NCBI GenBank assembly: GCA_949987565.1
Contig: OX465111.1
Span: 17,491,801-17,555,800, forward strand
Direction: 5' to 3'
Source of the DNA: Luidia sarsii
Lineage: Eukaryota; Echinodermata; Asteroidea; Paxillosida; Luidiidae
Length of the DNA: 64,000 bases
Shown: positions 57,301 to 61,894 of the stretch, one piece after another
Numbering within the stretch: the stretch's first letter is position 1
Layout: every line of letters starts with the position of its first letter
Notes under the pieces: generated by a model
The model's input: the letters and a program-made list of their open reading frames with translations, nothing else
Databases searched by the model: none
What the model was told of the DNA's origin: nothing
Program-made: the position numbers and the translations under genes

Positions 57301-58021
57301 GTGACACCATGTATCGGGTCTGAGTGGTAACTCGACGTTTCGACCAGTATGCTCTGGCCGTCATCAGGAGAATGATTCTCAGACCAATGATTCTCATGAC
57401 CAATGATTCTCAGACCAATGATTCTCATGACCAATGATTCTCAGACCAATGATTCTCAGACCAATGATTCTCAGGAGAATGATTCTCCTGATGACGGCCA
57501 GAGCATACTGGTCGAAACGTCGAGTTACCACTCAGGTTCTTTTCAGAACCACACCTCTTCCTTTAAGAGACCTGATACATGGTGTCACCGCAAACCTTCC
57601 TATATTGATTCACCCACCATGCAAAGCCTTAAGTCTTATTTTCTCTCTTTCACTCTTTCCCTTTGATGTTTTCCCATTCCACTACCCAATCCCTACCCAA
57701 ACCCCTGCCCTTCCCTTTGATCTCGCCCTACCAGCTATCCCCTTTGTCCTCTGTCAGTCATCCATGTCCCTGTTACTCTTCCCTTCCTATTTGTTTTGTC
57801 CCTGTCATACTGCCTTTGAGAGAAGTCCTGCTAAGATCACTGGTTTCAGTGGTTGTGGCAGCCTAGATCAGTTGAGTGACTGAAAATCCGTCACATCCCA
57901 ATTTATATTTGTCATTCACTGAAGTATTTCTTCTTCTTTTTCTCACAGTTCAATTTCAGTGGCTGGAACCAAGACTAAGAACAGTACAACCTCTGCTCCA
58001 ATGCGAGACATCACCAGCTGA
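24147..58021 (+). CDS. large ARM-repeat plus triple fibronectin-III protein, 20 coding exons, function unknown
   Basis: Join 24147-24343, 30822-31002, 31673-31803, 32847-32947, 33944-34038, 35154-35350, 36515-36593, 38165-38345, 39678-40024, 41187-41253, 41924-42120, 43013-43082, 43708-43773, 44122-44195, 47260-47338, 48611-48684, 50641-51794, 55324-55550, 56955-57099, 57949-58021. That is 3735 nt, 1244 aa, in frame at all 19 junctions. Residues about 20-325 look like armadillo/HEAT helices (VAGNAAYIFGTLAE, MNAAFALGRI, GKNACYAISCLA). Residues about 350-612 are three FN3 domains, each with its Trp and Tyr landmarks (WDEV, WAPPEY, WTPPEY; TYDLHV, EYKYTV). The rest is low complexity and basic/acidic. 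No signal peptide or membrane helix is seen, so it is probably intracellular. I do not recognise the family. The 3' end is uncertain: an alternative ending uses 58230-58434 and 58555-58743 instead of the last exon. Confidence 0.82.
24393..24537. mobile_element. palindromic MITE, family C, with perfect 9-bp TSD
   Basis: 145-bp palindrome flanked by GGCATACAC at 24384-24392 and 24538-24546. It lies 50 bp inside intron 1 of the ARM/FN3 gene. Confidence 0.92.
24598..24715. repeat. TAG/CTA microsatellite with internal inversions
   Basis: About 118 bp alternating (AGT)n and (ACT)n blocks; can fold on itself. Confidence 0.9.
24740..25780. other. intron 1 of ARM/FN3 gene, no gene seen
   Basis: AT-rich. 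25020-25230 ends in ATGTCAATAAAATACC and could be the 3' end of an old LINE or transcript copy, but no coding motif is recognisable. Confidence 0.3.
25790..26175. mobile_element. family B arm with a purine-rich insert and adjoining SINE1
   Basis: Arm GGGCCTGACGTTTTGATCC, then the insert GACAAGGACAAAACAGATAC to GGTAGGGAGTGA seen also at 39445 and 42640, then a minus-strand SINE1 (about 25995-26110). Confidence 0.65.
26575..26716. mobile_element. diverged family B foldback
   Basis: GGAGGGCCTGACATTTC arm and its partner AAAACGTCAGGCTCTCC, with the left tail TTACTGACTAAAATGACC. Confidence 0.65.
26868..27060. mobile_element. family A foldback
   Basis: CTCGACATTTCGAACAG and CTGTTCAAAACGTCAAG arms with GGTTCTGAAATGAAC / GGTTCTTTTCAGAACC stems. 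Confidence 0.7.
27068..27205. mobile_element. diverged family B foldback
   Basis: TTGCAAACTGCTCACTGAC tail, inner arm GAGAAAGATCCTGCTTGG, then CCTCAGGCCCTC. Confidence 0.6.
28030..28185. mobile_element. family B foldback
   Basis: TTGCAAACTGCTCTCTGAC tail, GAGGGCCTGACGTTTTCG arm and the partner AAAACGTCAGGCCCTC. Confidence 0.7.
28525..29000. repeat. irregular repeat of CCAACAAAATCCAACA and its inverse
   Basis: At least ten short degenerate copies in both orientations (for example GTTGGATTTTGTTAGG at about 28618). No coding signal. Confidence 0.55.
29040..29480. other. intron 1 of ARM/FN3 gene, no gene seen
   Basis: No repeat or coding signal I can name. Confidence 0.25.
29500..29625. mobile_element. 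partial family A element, right arm
   Basis: AACATTGAGTTGTCGGCTC, CTTTTCAGAGCC and GATGTCACCACAAACCTTCC. Confidence 0.6.
30190..30545. mobile_element. degraded piggyBac-type MITE, subfamily E2
   Basis: Internal sequence (AAGATTTCAACATGAGGATTC, TTAGAAGGAAATCTGTGG) matches the copies at 44278 and 58826. Terminal repeats are eroded and the TTAA is lost on the left. Confidence 0.65.
30822..31002 (+). CDS. ARM/FN3 gene, ARM exon 2
   Basis: Acceptor TTTCACTTTAG, donor CTG|GTAATA, phases 2/0. NAAYIFGTLAESVEG and MNAAGTLGTL are ARM-like helices. Confidence 0.88.
31335..31640 (-). repeat. SINE1 interrupted by a family H MITE
   Basis: Minus SINE1 tail (GGCAAAGAAAAGATAAACTGG) is split at about 31417 by family H (31417-31563) and resumes as GACTTGAACCTAAGACTTCC and GAGCTATCCAGGCC. 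The MITE is therefore younger. Confidence 0.75.
31673..31803 (+). CDS. ARM/FN3 gene, ARM exon 3
   Basis: Acceptor TTCTCTTTGCAG, donor CAG|GTAAAC, phases 0/2. Ends ASNAALVLAR. Confidence 0.88.
32141..32509. mobile_element. piggyBac-type MITE, subfamily E1, inverted
   Basis: TIRs AGCCCCTACACAACATTGG / GTGTAGGGGCT, TTAA at 32137-32140 and 32510-32513. Interior is the reverse complement of 15826-16189. Confidence 0.88.
32847..32947 (+). CDS. ARM/FN3 gene, ARM exon 4
   Basis: Acceptor TTTGTGCAG, donor CAG|GTAAAA, phases 2/1. Contains SEEGCQIMLDHNFSHQIL. Confidence 0.87.
33066..33211. mobile_element. family B element inserted in a SINE1 tail
   Basis: Arms and right tail TTTGCAACATTTTTGTATATC; flanked by CAATTTGAA-like duplication. 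The surrounding SINE1 (minus) continues at 33212-33385. Confidence 0.75.
33212..33385 (-). repeat. SINE1
   Basis: Near full-length minus copy: GACTTGAACCTGAGACC, GAGCTATCCAGCCC, CAACTAGTCTTTGCCGGG. Confidence 0.8.
33944..34038 (+). CDS. ARM/FN3 gene, ARM exon 5
   Basis: Acceptor TTTTGTAAG, donor ATG|GTAAGA, phases 1/0. MNAAFALGRICDLEAG. Confidence 0.87.
34065..34195. mobile_element. partial family B
   Basis: GAAATGTCAGGCCCTCC arm and a right-type tail GTCAGTAATAAGCAG. Confidence 0.6.
34237..34388. mobile_element. short family A foldback
   Basis: GGAGGGTTTGCGGTGACACC to GGTGTCACTGCAAAG, with the internal AGGTTCTTTTCAGAACC stem, no hammerhead-like core. Confidence 0.75.
34470..34745 (+). repeat. 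SINE2, near full length (tRNA-Ser-like)
   Basis: Head GGTCAAGTGGTTAAAAC, anticodon-loop-like CTAGAAA, B-box GTTTCGAATCCC, then CATCAGGCACCGGGCAAAGC and tail CTCATTGAATTACATTCTCC. CTAGAAA would read anticodon AGA, as in tRNA-Ser. Confidence 0.78.
35154..35350 (+). CDS. ARM/FN3 gene, ARM exon 6
   Basis: Acceptor TTGCGCGTAG, donor CCAT|GTAAGC, phases 0/2. GKNACYAISCLATSSQG. Confidence 0.88.
35414..35654. mobile_element. chimeric piggyBac-type MITE (E1 left, E2 right)
   Basis: Left end CCCCTACACAACATTGG (E1), right end TTGTATTGGGCCT followed by TTAA (E2). Internally deleted. Confidence 0.65.
35660..36375. repeat. three SINE1 copies
   Basis: Minus copies at 35670-35900 and 35960-36080 and a plus copy at about 36195-36360 (GCTGGATAGCTCAGATGG). 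Confidence 0.75.
36515..36593 (+). CDS. ARM/FN3 gene, ARM exon 7
   Basis: Acceptor TTCCCCCCGTTAG, donor CAG|GTCAGC, phases 2/0. Encodes TLRTLASRREGCLRMR. Confidence 0.82.
37385..37740. mobile_element. family A element, two direct left arms plus module
   Basis: Module 37425-37545 is the inverse of 11720-11838. Two GGTGACACCATGTA arms follow at about 37563 and 37617, then a minus-strand hammerhead-like core (37721-37692). Confidence 0.7.
38165..38345 (+). CDS. ARM/FN3 gene, exon 8, start of FN3 domain 1
   Basis: Acceptor taken as TTTCCCAG (38164). CTCTGAAG at 38155 is also in frame and would add three residues. Donor G|GTGAGC. Contains LQVKGHSAIQADWDEV. Confidence 0.8.
38430..38585. mobile_element. 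family H MITE
   Basis: CAGGGGTTGATTTCACC to AAATCCACCCCAG terminal repeats, with internal CTTACGATGGG hairpin. Confidence 0.75.
38663..38868. mobile_element. foldback repeat
   Basis: AGACCGACTGCGCGACCA with GTGGGTATTTTTGCATCTC pairs with GAGATGAAAAAATACCCAC and TGGTCGCGCAATCAGTCT. Confidence 0.7.
39291..39600. mobile_element. family B arm with purine-rich insert
   Basis: Left tail and arm at 39343-39440, then the same insert as 25850-25985 and 42640-42780. Confidence 0.7.
39678..40024 (+). CDS. ARM/FN3 gene, exon 9, end of FN3-1 and most of FN3-2
   Basis: Acceptor TTTTCCTTCAG, donor CAT|GTGAGT, phases 1/0. LKLGWAPPEYNNGALKGY is typical FN3. Confidence 0.9.
40110..40445. mobile_element. two tandem family B foldbacks
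   Basis: Complete foldbacks at about 40180-40300 and 40335-40440, with GGTCCTGCCAGGATCG and GGTCCCGCTAGGATCG inner stems. Confidence 0.82.
40638..40776. mobile_element. family H MITE, degraded
   Basis: GTCGATTTCATCAAAGTC to GTGAAGTCCACCC. Confidence 0.55.
40820..40995. mobile_element. family B foldback
   Basis: GAGGGCCTGACGTTTCAATCC arm pair with tail CAGTGAGCAGTTTGCAAC. Confidence 0.75.
41187..41253 (+). CDS. ARM/FN3 gene, exon 10, last strand of FN3-2
   Basis: Acceptor TTTGTCGTTTAG, donor G|GTAAGC. VCAFNHKGKGPKATITATT closes the FN3 fold. Confidence 0.85.
41467..41627. mobile_element. family B element nested in an E1 MITE, 13-bp TSD
   Basis: Flanked by ATGACTAAGATTA at 41454-41466 and 41628-41640. 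The host E1 copy (41430 to about 41760) reads through once the insert is removed. Confidence 0.88.
41924..42120 (+). CDS. ARM/FN3 gene, exon 11, FN3-3
   Basis: Acceptor TCTCCACCACAG, donor ACT|GTAAGT, phases 1/0. EIHVTWTPPEYPLGRLHRF and LTPNTEYKYT. Confidence 0.9.
42586..42971. mobile_element. Penelope-like fragment with GIY-YIG remnant, 12-bp TSD
   Basis: Flanked by AAGTTTATTCTT at 42574-42585 and 42972-42983. Begins with a family B arm and the purine-rich insert. From about 42781 a plus-frame remnant reads CRVCNVQHVGETKNTLKK and later PVGYHFNLPDHSISDM, the pattern of the C-terminal GIY-YIG endonuclease of Penelope-like retroelements. No reverse transcriptase remains. Confidence 0.78.
43013..43082 (+). 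CDS. ARM/FN3 gene, exon 12, end of FN3-3
   Basis: Acceptor TTTGGTTCAG, donor T|GTAAGT. VIAVTSEGKCESDAAKKK. Confidence 0.85.
43195..43305. mobile_element. short family A element
   Basis: GGTTTGCAGTGACACC arm and CATCTCTTTTGAGATGG stem. Confidence 0.55.
43708..43773 (+). CDS. ARM/FN3 gene, exon 13
   Basis: Acceptor TTCTTCTTCTAG, donor CAG|GTAAAT, phases 1/1. Short linker exon, APIFFSHPAKTAEESS. Confidence 0.75.
43830..44080. repeat. SINE1 pair
   Basis: Plus tail fragment at 43833-43885, minus near-complete copy at 43930-44075. Confidence 0.7.
44122..44195 (+). CDS. ARM/FN3 gene, exon 14
   Basis: Acceptor TTTTTCATTTAG, donor TTA|GTGAGT, phases 1/0. Basic: SKDKAGSSRAQSRHNRKR. Confidence 0.75.
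44278..44791. mobile_element. piggyBac-type MITE E2 hosting a second TTAA MITE
   Basis: TTAA at 44274-44277 and 44792-44795. Interrupted by a 150-bp element (44332-44481). Confidence 0.85.
44332..44481. mobile_element. nested TTAA MITE, family G
   Basis: CTCTTTCCGTACGG ... TGAAAGAG ends, TTAA at 44328-44331 and 44482-44485. Contains two GCCGATACATCGGCTCG palindromic blocks. Confidence 0.8.
44870..45165 (-). repeat. SINE1, full length
   Basis: GACTTGAACCCGAGACC, GAGCTATCCAGCCC, GGGCACCAGTCAGAAGC and the distal CATATCTCCAGGGG segment. Confidence 0.82.
45335..45445. mobile_element. family B variant foldback
   Basis: AACGTTTCGATCCTAGCAGG pair, outer arms TAGTGGTTTAACG instead of GGGCCTGACG. 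Confidence 0.65.
45784..45965. mobile_element. family A foldback, complete
   Basis: Long arms (GGAAGGTTTGCGGTGACACC and complement) around a plus-strand hammerhead-like core CTGATGA (45832) ... GAAA (45858). Confidence 0.85.
46030..46262. mobile_element. family A foldback
   Basis: GGAAGATTTGCAGTGACAC to GGTGTCACCGCAAACCTTCC, with CTCTTTCGAGAAGG stems. Confidence 0.75.
46345..46505 (-). repeat. SINE1
   Basis: GGCAAAGAAAACTTTGACTGG to GGGGGCACCAGTCAGAAGC. Confidence 0.8.
46674..47153. mobile_element. nested foldback MITEs, family O
   Basis: Inner pair GGGCCAATTTCATAGAGCC / GGCTCTATGAAATTGGGCC (46739-46973). Outer pair GGGGCTAATTTCATGGAG / CTCCTTGAAATTGGCCCC. Confidence 0.75.
47260..47338 (+). 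CDS. ARM/FN3 gene, exon 15
   Basis: Acceptor CCTTGCTGTAG, donor CAG|GTGAGA, phases 0/1. Ser/Pro-rich (ISPTYTEPPSIRSSSRPSS). Confidence 0.75.
47365..47705 (+). repeat. duplicated block, paralogous to 44617-44960
   Basis: Contains the right half of an E2 MITE, the same unique flank GATTAGCAGCCTTCTTTTC, and the start of the same SINE1. Confidence 0.8.
48010..48140 (-). repeat. SINE1, diverged
   Basis: GGCAAAGAAATTTTTTGAC and CATGGTGGCCTTCCC. Confidence 0.65.
48230..48485. repeat. two SINE2 copies, head to head
   Basis: Minus B-box complement GGATTCGAACC at about 48278 and plus B-box GGTTCGAATCC at about 48437 enclose CCGAGTTGGTCGAGG. Confidence 0.72.
48611..48684 (+). CDS. ARM/FN3 gene, exon 16
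   Basis: Acceptor ACATTTGCAG, donor CGG|GTGAGT, phases 1/0. Basic KVHSRRKRSVGG. Confidence 0.78.
48700..50030. other. intron 16 of ARM/FN3 gene, no gene seen
   Basis: Unique-looking, AT-rich. No repeat or coding feature I can support. Confidence 0.3.
50034..50585. mobile_element. TIR element hosting a family H MITE
   Basis: Ends AGCCGCATTTCTACTGGAC and GTCCAGTGGAAACGCGGCT with ATA on both sides. Repeated CAGTGGAAACG and GTCTCGGTTA blocks inside. A family H copy lies at about 50199-50355. Confidence 0.72.
50641..51794 (+). CDS. ARM/FN3 gene, exon 17, 1154-nt low-complexity exon
   Basis: Acceptor GGCTGTCAACAG, donor CCAA|GTGAGT, phases 0/2. An acidic run (DDDDEDEEDGEEDE) is followed by Ser/Arg/Lys/Pro-rich, presumably disordered sequence ending near SKEKKRAAAKASHESS. 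GC-rich relative to the introns. Confidence 0.88.
51910..52015. mobile_element. partial family A element
   Basis: GAGTTTGCGGTGACACC left arm only. Confidence 0.55.
52135..52275. mobile_element. family B foldback
   Basis: ATTTCGATCCTAACGGGACC / GGTCCTGCTAGGATTG arms. Confidence 0.7.
52280..52855. other. intron 17, no gene seen
   Basis: AT-rich, no feature recognised. Confidence 0.25.
52865..53320 (-). repeat. SINE2 then SINE1, both minus
   Basis: SINE2: GGATTTGAACCCGCGACTCC and CACTAGACCACTGTGCTGG (52925-52990). SINE1: 53155-53320. Confidence 0.72.
53398..53863. mobile_element. 466-bp foldback element nested in a family O copy
   Basis: Arms of about 48 bp: ACTATGAACATCTTAACCG ... and complement, with GGGGTGAAAATGTCATTT. 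Family O sequence (CTTAAGCAGCT, CAATGAAATGCGGCCC) lies on both sides. Confidence 0.75.
54105..54355. mobile_element. family A foldback
   Basis: GCGTGGCTCTGAAAAGAGC to GAGCCACACTCC arms with a CCGGTGCTCTGG / CCAGAGTACCGG inner stem. Confidence 0.7.
54360..55230. other. intron 17, no gene seen
   Basis: Contains an approximate internal duplication (GTGAAGTAGATGTATTTCC near 54700; GTGAAGTAGATATTTCC near 54879). No coding signal. Confidence 0.3.
55324..55550 (+). CDS. ARM/FN3 gene, exon 18
   Basis: Acceptor CCCCTCCGATAG after a C-run, donor AAGA|GTAAGC, phases 2/1. KKNLAKLASYPGALPIQQGG and a Gln/Thr-rich part. Confidence 0.85.
55598..55835. mobile_element. two partial family B elements
   Basis: Right arm and tail at 55625-55730; arm GGAGGGCCTGACATTTCAATCC at 55775-55830. 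They begin 50 bp after the exon 18 donor. Confidence 0.65.
55885..56105 (+). repeat. SINE2
   Basis: CTAGAAGGCAAGAGTTGC and GTTCAAGTGC at about 55926-55957, tail CAAACCCTCATTGAATTAC. Confidence 0.68.
56405..56872. mobile_element. 468-bp TIR element, family L
   Basis: GTGACCCGGCACAGC / GCTGTGCCGGGTCAC ends, CATAT/ATATG flanks. It stops about 80 bp before exon 19. Confidence 0.75.
56955..57099 (+). CDS. ARM/FN3 gene, exon 19
   Basis: Acceptor TCATTCGCAG, donor ATCT|GTAAGT, phases 1/2. KKLEALSQLSAEKRAAM, then a Cys/His/Asp cluster (CHDCDHDDEC) that could bind metal. Confidence 0.82.
57290..57645. mobile_element. family A foldback with minisatellite loop
   Basis: Both arms carry a hammerhead-like core (minus 57367-57338, plus 57488-57517). 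The loop holds seven AATGATTCTCAGACC-type units (57371-57487). Confidence 0.88.
57949..58021 (+). CDS. ARM/FN3 gene, terminal exon, model A
   Basis: Acceptor TTCTTTTTCTCACAG, phase 2 entry, gives SISVAGTKTKNSTTSAPMR and TGA at 58019-58021. The longer ORF in another frame here does not match the entry phase. Confidence 0.6.
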
Positions 58022-58114
58022 GACTGTAGACCGATTTGACCCCGTCTACGTGGAGGCGGCCATGTCTGGGGGGCTCTTAGTCTCACTTACCAGCCTCCTT
58101 TGTGTACACTAAAA

Positions 58115-58545
58115 TGTATCAATATAAGAGGGTTTGCGGTGACACCATGTGTAAGCCTGATACGTTATGCAGCCTTATACACCTTAAAGCTGTCCAACAT
58201 CAATGTCGACAGCTGGGAGGAGACTGCAGCAGACCACTCTTCGTGGTGGAGATGGGCATGGGAGCTGCCGAGGACGCCAGGGCAGACACGCTGTCTCAGA
58301 AGCGGGCCCGGCGGAAGGCAGGGACAGCCTCCCTAGCCCCCTCATCCTTCATCTGCGCACCGCTGCAGCAGAGACTGCCACTCAAGAGTGGGCCTCCAAA
58401 GCCACACCAAGAAGTGCCGACTAGCTACACCACCGTCAGTAATGAGGAAAGGATGCCTCCCCACACACCTTACACATGGTGTCACCGCAAACCCTCCTAT
58501 ATTGTTTCACCCACCATGCAAGGCCTTGAGTCATATCTAAATGTC
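58115..58545. mobile_element. family A foldback enclosing exon-like sequence
   Basis: GGGTTTGCGGTGACACCATG at about 58130 and CATGGTGTCACCGCAAACCC at about 58475. The interior (58213-58434) is GC-rich and unlike other family A copies. Confidence 0.75.
58230..58434 (+). CDS. alternative 3' exon (model B) inside a foldback element
   Basis: Acceptor AGACTGCAG|C fits phase 2 from exon 19; donor ACC|GTCAGT exits in phase 0. The frame gives EDARADTLSQKRARRKAG and a Pro/Lys-rich stretch, GC-rich like the other exons. It lies between family A arms (58130 and 58475). Confidence 0.45.
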
Positions 58546-58554
58546 ACCTGCTAG

Positions 58555-58743
58555 GCAAAGGTTTGTTGTGCGGTGCCCCCCGGCTATGGCGGCTTCCTGA
58601 AGGATTCCCCGAATGGGTCTACACCGGTGCCAACCAGAGACAGTTCAGTCACAGTTACAGTTCAATCGACGCGTATTTGGAGAACGGAGAATCTTTTCAA
58701 GGGCCAAGGCAATGCCGAGAGGCACTTCTGTCCAAAAAACTGA
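58555..58743 (+). CDS. alternative last exon (model B)
   Basis: Acceptor CACCTGCTAG (58554) or GGCAAAG (58560) enters in phase 0; the frame PPGYGGFLKDSPNGSTPV runs to TGA at 58741-58743. With 58230-58434 the protein would be about 1350 aa. A second frame is also open here, so this call is tentative. Confidence 0.42.
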   Translation, partial: AKVCCAVPPGYGGFLKDSPNGSTPVPTRDSSVTVTVQSTRIWRTENLFKGQGNAERHFCPKN

Positions 58744-58825
58744 AATGTTAGTGAGAAATTTAGACACGTTACAGCCTTGTTGCTCAGAGGATCCTGCAAC
58801 AAATTGTGATTTAATGATTGTTTAA

Positions 58826-59181
58826 AGGCCCTATACAACATTGGTAAAGGTCAAAAAATTGCCACAGTTTGTGTGTTACACCATAAAACATTCCAAAAAA
58901 GCACAAAGGTTTCAGCTCAAATGGTAATCTGAGAAAGTCGAAAAAATGCAAGAAATCGTCACGGTTTTTGCACCGTTCTGTAGTGTAAGAAATAGTTTAT
59001 TACTCGCGAGTAATTAAACTATTTGTCGATGCTTGAGTGAAGATTTCTCGAGAAGTACAGCATCCCAGACCGTAAGATTTCAACATGAGGATTCTATCAT
59101 GACCATCTACAAACTGTGTAAATTAGAAGGAAATCTGTGGACATCGATGTTTCCCGATCTTCCCAATGTTGTATTGGGCCT
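58826..59181. mobile_element. piggyBac-type MITE, subfamily E2, intact
   Basis: AGGCCCTATACAACATTGG / CAATGTTGTATTGGGCCT with TTAA at 58822-58825 and 59182-59185. Confidence 0.88.
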
Positions 59182-59239
59182 TTAACACTGATTATATGCC
59201 TTTCATCACCGTACTGAAGTATTAATAGTGTCACAATAG

Positions 59240-59420
59240 TAGAACGTCGCTATAACAAACGCCGTTATACCAAAGTAACCAAACATTTGGCTATAACAAA
59301 CATGCCCTTTGGCTCCCGATTTTTGTGTACAAAATATGTGGCCGCAACTGCTATAACGACCGCTATACCGAACAATTTTCATGGATCCGGGGATGTTCGT
59401 TATAGCGACGCTGCACTGTA
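59240..59420. mobile_element. Tc1/mariner-pogo-like MITE, family K
   Basis: GAACGTCGCTATAACAAACG to GTTATAGCGACGCTGCACTG. Confidence 0.65.
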
Positions 59421-59424
59421 TTAT

Positions 59425-60260
59425 AACGTGTTACCACCGGCTTGGGTTATATTATTGGGTTAAAATACAAAGTGTAATGCATGTACATACAAGTTGATGG
59501 ATGATTATGTATAGACAACTTTGTATTGCTGCATTTGACGTATCTGTAATATCATACAGTTTTGAATTTTTAGCCAAGATCAGCTGTACAATGTAAATGG
59601 GTCATTAACATTCTCAGTTATTACAAGCATTTCTCCTACATTCCACATTTATTCAAGATTATATTAATGTGAAAGCGGTTTTGATTTTTTTTTCAAACAC
59701 ATTGACATCAGGTAAGTAATTTTTCCGTCCAGACATTTTGTATTCATTGCCTGCATATTTGTTTATTATTATCCAAGGTTAAGAATTCAAGAAGTTAAGA
59801 ATTCAATTTAACAATTTAACAATTTCCACCGAATTTCAGTCAAAAATAATTATGTCCAAATACAATCTGCCAGGATTTAAGATAAATTTTCTTTAAAGCT
59901 TAGTTCAAAATATTCCTACATTTTTTTTATCCGTGTATAGATTAATTGTATATTTTGAATGTAATCTTTGCTTGTAAAGGGAAACAAAATTGAAGACAAT
60001 TATATTGGATATAAATATAAGAGTAAAGCAGAACATATCGTGCAATTTGGGGTTGATTTCTGTTGTCAGTCCAGCCAGTACTATGTATTATGAGGTACAC
60101 AAAGATGTAAGTGTGGCCTTTGACATACCAGCGGTCATACATGTGGCATGAGTATGGCCAGATCTCAGACCACTTCCTACTGTCCAATGAGACCCCACTA
60201 GTAATATGACTCTTACGGACTCCACCCAGTATTCAGTGCACTTGCTGTCTCATTTGGTCA
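59425..60260. other. AT-rich intergenic stretch, no gene seen
   Basis: No coding signal or known repeat. Confidence 0.3.
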
Positions 60261-60267
60261 GTTGTTA

Positions 60268-60534
60268 TAGGCCTTTCTTAATATTTATGCAAATTGTATG
60301 CATCAAACCGAAAGCGAGGCTGTAGACGCTAGATTTCCAAGATTAATTGCTGTACCCCGCTGCTGTTTGATCTTTTCTTGACACATTCTTCAACAAAACC
60401 GAATGTTATCTTTGGAACAACGGTTAAATCCCTTAAATTTACTGCCATTATGATAAATGTAGCGCCCACTAGCCTCGTTTTGGGCTCAATGCATACAATT
60501 ACGATTGGCATAAATATTAAGAAAGGCTAATTGA
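60268..60534. mobile_element. foldback with TA flanks
   Basis: GCCTTTCTTAATATTTATGC and GCATAAATATTAAGAAAGGC at the ends, flanked by TA; inner AATTGTATGCAT pairs too. It may have inserted in the LTR that precedes the gag fragment. Confidence 0.65.
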
Positions 60535-60689
60535 GCCGGACCAAATAAGCTAAGACCTGTCTTACATGGCGTCAGAAGTGGGATCTCAAAAAGAAGACGA
60601 CAAGTCTCGCAAAATGCAAGCACTGCTACCTCCAAAAGAACTCCATGTTGCTGAAAATCCAGCCCAAAACTGGAAAAGTTGGAAGCAAC

Positions 60690-61430
60690 CGTTTGAAATA
60701 ATTATACAAAACAGTGAACAGGCTTGGAACAAAATCAAAAGTAGTACAGATAATTTATGTGAAATATGTAAATTGACAGATGACATTAAAAAATAAAAAG
60801 CAGTACATAATTTATGTGAAATAATTATGCAAATTGACAGATGACATTGAACAAAATCAAAGCAGTACAGATAATTTATGTGAAATATGCAAATTGACAT
60901 AAATTATGTCATTAAAAAATCAAAAGCAGTACATAATTTATATGAAAAATGAAAATTGACAGATGACATTGAACAAAATCAAAAGCAGTACAGATGATTT
61001 ATGTGAAATATGCAAATTGACATAAATTATGTCATTAAAAAATCAAAAGCAGTACAGATGATTTATGTGAAATATGCAAATTGACATAAATTATGTCATT
61101 AAAAAATCAAAAGCAGAACAGATAATTTATATGAAATATGCAAATTGACAGATGACATTGAACACAATCCAAAGCAGTACAGATAATTTATGTCAAATAT
61201 GCAAATTGACAGATGACAATAACACAATCAAAAGCAGTACAGTTAATTTATGTCAAATATGCAAAACAAAAGATGACATTGAAGAAAATCAAAAGCAGCA
61301 CAGATAATTTATGGGAAATATGCAAAACGACATTATGTCATTAAACAAAATCAAAAGCAGTGCAGTTAATTTATGTGAAATAATATTGCCAAACGATGGA
61401 TGACATTGAACAAAATTAAAAGCAGTACAG
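60690..61430 (+). repeat. about 60-bp tandem array grown from the gag fragment
   Basis: About eleven units containing AATCAAAAGCAGTACAG and TATGCAAATTGACAGATGAC. The first unit is in frame with the gag remnant. Confidence 0.85.
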
Positions 61431-61628
61431 AGTGCTATTCTATTGCACGTATCAGGACTAGAATCGGTGTCTTCAACACATTCAGTTTTGAAGAAAACCG
61501 AAGACAAGGATGACGTTGCTATATACCCTCATCAACAAGTTTGACAAACCCTTCCTGCCACAGAAAAAAAATGTCTCCCATGAAAGACATTATCTTCAAC
61601 AGTCGAGTCCGAACAGCAGAGGAAACCG

Positions 61629-61788
61629 CTTGAAGTGATATACAAAAATGATGCAAACTGCTTACTGAGTAAAATTACTAAAATGTCAATCTAAACAATT
61701 AGTGGGCCTGACGTTCCGATCCTAGCAGGACCTTTCTCAAAGGCAGAGTCCTGCTATGATGGAAACGTCAGGCCCACTCAATTTTGAG
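61629..61788. mobile_element. family B element inserted in gag, 14-bp TSD
   Basis: Flanked by AGCAGAGGAAACCG at 61615-61628 and 61789-61802. Left tail ATACAAAAATGATGCAAACTGC. Confidence 0.88.
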
Positions 61789-61894
61789 AGCAGAGGAAAC
61801 CGTCGACGTAGTCATCACTCGTCTCAAGAGAAGAGCACACACATGCGAGTTTCGGGACAGTCTCATACAAGATAGGATTATTCATGGGAATTAG

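Larger units (their letters stand above)
60566..61882 (+). pseudogene. broken Ty3/gypsy-type gag region
   Basis: TGGCGTCAGAAGTGGGATC at 60567-60585 resembles a tRNA-Leu-type primer binding site. Downstream LLPPKELHVAENPAQNWKSW looks like a gag N-terminus. The reading is broken by a tandem array (60690-61430), stops and a family B insertion (61629-61788). A last gag-like piece (RAHTCEFRDSLIQDRI) ends about 61880. No pol is present. It cannot encode an intact protein. Confidence 0.68.

Noticed and set aside
57876..58112. 78-codon frame through the last ARM/FN3 exon
   Set aside because: It includes intron sequence before the acceptor, and after splicing exon 19 enters in a different frame.
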